This document shows, one piece after another, positions 4,272 to 5,430 of a stretch of 5,430 nucleotides of DNA. Positions within the stretch are counted from its first letter, which is position 1. Every line of letters starts with the position of its first letter. Origin of the DNA: an uncultured Anaerovibrio sp. (GTDB lineage Bacteria; Bacillota; Negativicutes; Selenomonadales; Selenomonadaceae); assembly GCA_934196075.1 (NCBI GenBank), contig CAKPVW010000077.1, positions 1 to 5,430 of the forward strand, read 5' to 3'. The position numbers and the translations under genes are program-made. Below the pieces are notes generated by a model, which saw nothing but the letters and a program-made list of their open reading frames with translations, searched no databases and was not told the DNA's origin.

Positions 4272-4499
4272 ATGATTAGCAATCGCAAGCTCAACATGGT
4301 CTTTACCCGTGGCAATACCACCAAGACCATTTCCCTTGCCAACCCAAGGCAGGATGTTACCGGTGCCCAGGTGCACGGTGTTATGAAGGATATTATCGCC
4401 AAGGAGGTTTTCTCCTATAACGATGAAGCTGGCAAGCTGGATGGCATTAAGAAAGCCTATATCCGTGACACTGTTGTAACTGAACTGCCAGAGGCCTAA
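4272..4499 (+). CDS. DUF2922 family protein, second copy
   Basis: The 75-residue protein starts at ATG 4272, six bases after AAAGGAGG (4258-4265); the TTG at 4242 lies before that site and is not used. The DUF2922 order is clear: strand KLNMVFTRGNTTKTISL, ANPRQDVTGAQV, helix VMKDIIAKEVFSY, then GKLDGIKKAYIRDTVVTEL. Compared with the first copy it keeps VF, the T(K/L)TIS strand, the AY before the last strand, and VTEL, but most other positions differ. It ends the repeated gene pair; a 225-base hairpin-rich gap separates it from yvrJ. Soluble, function unknown. Confidence 0.88.
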   Translation: MISNRKLNMVFTRGNTTKTISLANPRQDVTGAQVHGVMKDIIAKEVFSYNDEAGKLDGIKKAYIRDTVVTELPEA

Positions 4500-4520
4500 A
4501 GGCCGAATACAAACAGGCAG

Positions 4521-4554
4521 GAAAGTCTCCCCGCCCAGTGGCGATGGGATTTTC
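4521..4554 (+). terminator. Probable terminator of the DUF operon
   Basis: GAAAGTCTCCCCGCC (4521-4535) pairs with GGCGATGGGATTTTC (4540-4554) around the loop CAGT, with two wobble pairs and a 2x2 mismatch. It lies 21 bases after the stop. The right arm ends in T4, but within the stem, so termination may be partial. Confidence 0.5.
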
Positions 4555-4582
4555 TACAAGACCTGATTGCATCAACCTGATA

Positions 4583-4601
4583 TGCTACTACCCCAGTAGC
4601 A
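4583..4601 (+). terminator. Small hairpin in the gap before yvrJ
   Basis: TGCTACT (4583-4589) and AGTAGCA (4595-4601) form a perfect seven-pair stem with loop ACCCC. T-rich DNA (about 4617-4628) follows at some distance. It is the second of three hairpins in this gap; its role is unclear. Confidence 0.35.
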
Positions 4602-4642
4602 AAACCTGTATAGTCGATTTTAATTTTTAGTATTAAAGCACA

Positions 4643-4711
4643 GTCAAAAACATGGGCTGCCGCCAGTGTGATATGATAACCACACCAAAGCGGCGGCCCA
4701 TTGTTTTTGAC
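4643..4711. terminator. 21-bp inverted repeat, bidirectional terminator-like, directly ahead of yvrJ
   Basis: The left arm 4643-4663 pairs with 4690-4711 over 21 pairs, with one G-U and one bulged T. The GC-rich core (TGGGCTGCCGC) is flanked by CAAAAACA on the left and TGTTTTTG on the right, the classic form of a terminator working both ways. The 26-base loop contains a nested GTGTG/CACAC pair. The arm ends three bases before the ribosome binding site of yvrJ (AAAGGAG, 4714-4720). Confidence 0.75.
4669..4677 (+). promoter_or_regulatory. Possible extended -10 promoter in the loop of the inverted repeat
   Basis: TGATATGAT has the TGn motif one base before TATGAT (4672-4677). No good -35 lies upstream. 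A start near 4684 would give a transcript with only the right arm of the inverted repeat, leaving the yvrJ ribosome binding site free. Confidence 0.35.
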
Positions 4712-4724
4712 AGAAAGGAGTCAT

Positions 4725-4892
4725 ATGGACGATACACTTCTCAAAGCTATCTCCACCACAGGCTTCCCCATTGCTGTGTCCTGCTATCTGCTGGTGAAGC
4801 TCCAGACCACCCTAGAGCGATTCTCCACCAGACTAGACGACCTGATTGTGGAACTGCGTAAGGGATACTATACAGCCACAGTCCAGCCATAA
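4725..4892 (+). CDS. yvrJ: YvrJ family small membrane protein
   Basis: The 55-residue protein starts at ATG 4725, four bases after AAAGGAG; a TTG at 4701 lies inside the inverted repeat and is rejected. Residues about 8-25 (AISTTGFPIAVSCYLLVK) form one membrane segment with the family's GFPIAV-YLL signature. Residues 26-46 are an amphipathic helix with regularly spaced Leu (LERFSTRLDDLIVELRKG), followed by a short tail. The size and plan, one membrane helix plus a charged cytoplasmic helix, recall small holin-like proteins such as BhlA, but no activity is established for YvrJ. It commonly neighbours DUF1659 and DUF2922 genes, so it may be the membrane partner of those proteins. The hairpin ahead of it suggests expression separate from the operon. 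Confidence 0.88.
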   Translation: MDDTLLKAISTTGFPIAVSCYLLVKLQTTLERFSTRLDDLIVELRKGYYTATVQP

Positions 4893-4943
4893 ATACCGAA
4901 AATAAGTTAAGGCAAATTTCATCATAAACAAAATAAATAGTTG

Positions 4944-4992
4944 GGAGGCAATCCATTCGTATATTATATAGGAAAGGATTGTCTCCTTTTTT
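4944..4992 (+). terminator. Intrinsic terminator after yvrJ
   Basis: GGAGGCAATCC (4944-4954) pairs with GGATTGTCTCC (4976-4986), with one wobble pair, and six T (4987-4992) follow at once. It closes the accessory island. Confidence 0.9.
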
Positions 4993-5091
4993 GTCCGACA
5001 AGGAATTTCCAATTTTTTTGACAAACACATTTTTCACCTTATTATTATGCAAAAAATTCATGAATTTTGACAAAATATTTCAATTTATGGG

Positions 5092-5120
5092 TTGATTTTC
5101 CCAGAATCTTCTAATATAAT
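5092..5120 (+). promoter_or_regulatory. Sigma-A promoter of the second chemotaxis receptor
   Basis: TTGATT (5092-5097) and TATAAT (5115-5120) are 17 bp apart, in AT-rich DNA. A start near 5127 leaves a leader of about 113 bases. Two perfect TTGACA boxes occur farther upstream, at 5019 and 5068, but neither has a good -10 at normal spacing. Confidence 0.75.
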
Positions 5121-5239
5121 ATAGTCCACGGAGGGGGGACGAATCCACTACTTGTATGCACCAAAAGGACATAACTTATCTCACACCTCGAATATTATCA
5201 AATCATTTTTCATATTCATTTGAAAGGGAGAGTGCTAAT

Positions 5240-5430
5240 ATGGGAGTTCGTATGAAGCTTGGTTTAAGCTACTTGTCAATGGTTTTGATGATTGTATTTT
5301 TAGGGATGTTTGCACTGTGGTCCATGTCCAATATGCAGAAATCTGCTGATGATGCTGCCGTGGCTGCGCTAAAGTATATGAAGCAGTCCGACAATATGAA
5401 TGTGGCTGTATCTGACTATCGGGCCGCCAT
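5240..5430 (+). CDS. Methyl-accepting chemotaxis protein, N-terminal part (3' end outside window)
   Basis: The frame starts at ATG 5240, nine bases after GAAAGGGAG (5222-5230), and runs off the window after 63 codons. Residues 9-29 (LSYLSMVLMIVFLGMFALWSM) are the first membrane helix after a short basic start, as in four-helix-bundle (4HB) receptors. The following helix has the pattern NMNVAVSDYRAA, matching the 4HB sensor domain around its conserved DYR. The frame is also open back to an ATG at 5156, which would add 28 residues, but that ATG lacks a well-placed ribosome binding site. Membrane segment and plan are clear; the signalling domain lies beyond the window. It has its own promoter and so is independent of the receptor at the left edge. 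Its ligand is unknown. Confidence 0.9.
   Translation, partial: MGVRMKLGLSYLSMVLMIVFLGMFALWSMSNMQKSADDAAVAALKYMKQSDNMNVAVSDYRAA

Noticed and set aside
4652..4861. 69-codon + frame overlapping yvrJ
   Set aside because: Its start lies inside the inverted repeat without a ribosome binding site, and its translation is antibiotic-like low-information sequence compared with the clear YvrJ frame.
4747..5073. 108-codon - strand frame
   Set aside because: It crosses the terminator at 4944-4992 and is antisense to yvrJ; no start signal supports it.
5127..5239. Riboswitch in the long leader of the second receptor, perhaps c-di-GMP
   Set aside because: The GGAGGGGGGACGAATCC stretch looked suggestive, but I could not fit the conserved core of c-di-GMP-I or any other class, and stable pairing is poor.

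Overview
This looks like chromosomal DNA of a motile, anaerobic Firmicute. A Selenomonas/Anaerovibrio-like member of the Negativicutes is my best guess. The reasons are strong AAAGGAG ribosome binding sites, sigma-A type promoters, intrinsic terminators, Bacillus-like methyl-accepting chemotaxis proteins, and the DUF1659-DUF2922-YvrJ gene set, which is typical of Firmicutes. The taxon is an inference and no marker gene is present.

Layout, all genes on the + strand: (1) 1-855, the C-terminal signalling part of a chemotaxis receptor, closed by two terminator hairpins. (2) About 956-1191, the collapsed remains of an older copy of the block at 2262-3460: the last 19 codons of the replication-like gene, then the promoter, leader hairpin and ribosome binding site of a lost DUF1659 gene. 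(3) 1235-2243, an AT-richer Rpn-family PD-(D/E)XK nuclease gene with its own promoter and terminator. Inside it a near-perfect ribosome binding site precedes an in-frame ATG at 1955, so the gene may also make a 64-residue C-terminal protein of the RpnS intragenic antitoxin type. (4) 2375-3112, an apparently 5'-truncated gene whose N-terminal half carries two 75-bp copies of a 12-bp tandem array (peptide GTHH repeats); its C-terminal half faintly resembles DnaD/replisome-organiser proteins. (5) 3127-3232, two strong hairpins. (6) 3376-4499, an operon of four tiny genes in the order DUF1659-DUF2922-DUF1659-DUF2922, driven by a promoter with a perfect 12-bp palindrome in its spacer. (7) 4500-4892, a hairpin-rich gap and the small membrane protein gene yvrJ, whose ribosome binding site sits directly behind a 21-bp terminator-like inverted repeat. 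(8) 4944-4992, a terminator. (9) 5092-5430, the promoter and N-terminus of a second chemotaxis receptor.

The receptors frame an accessory island. The replication-like gene, hairpins, DUF operon and yvrJ seem to form one repeated cassette, since a second decayed copy lies beside it and the Rpn gene sits where the second DUF operon should begin. The roles of the DUF1659, DUF2922 and YvrJ proteins are unknown. The strongest leads are the gene-within-gene in rpn and the iteron-like array inside the replication-like gene.
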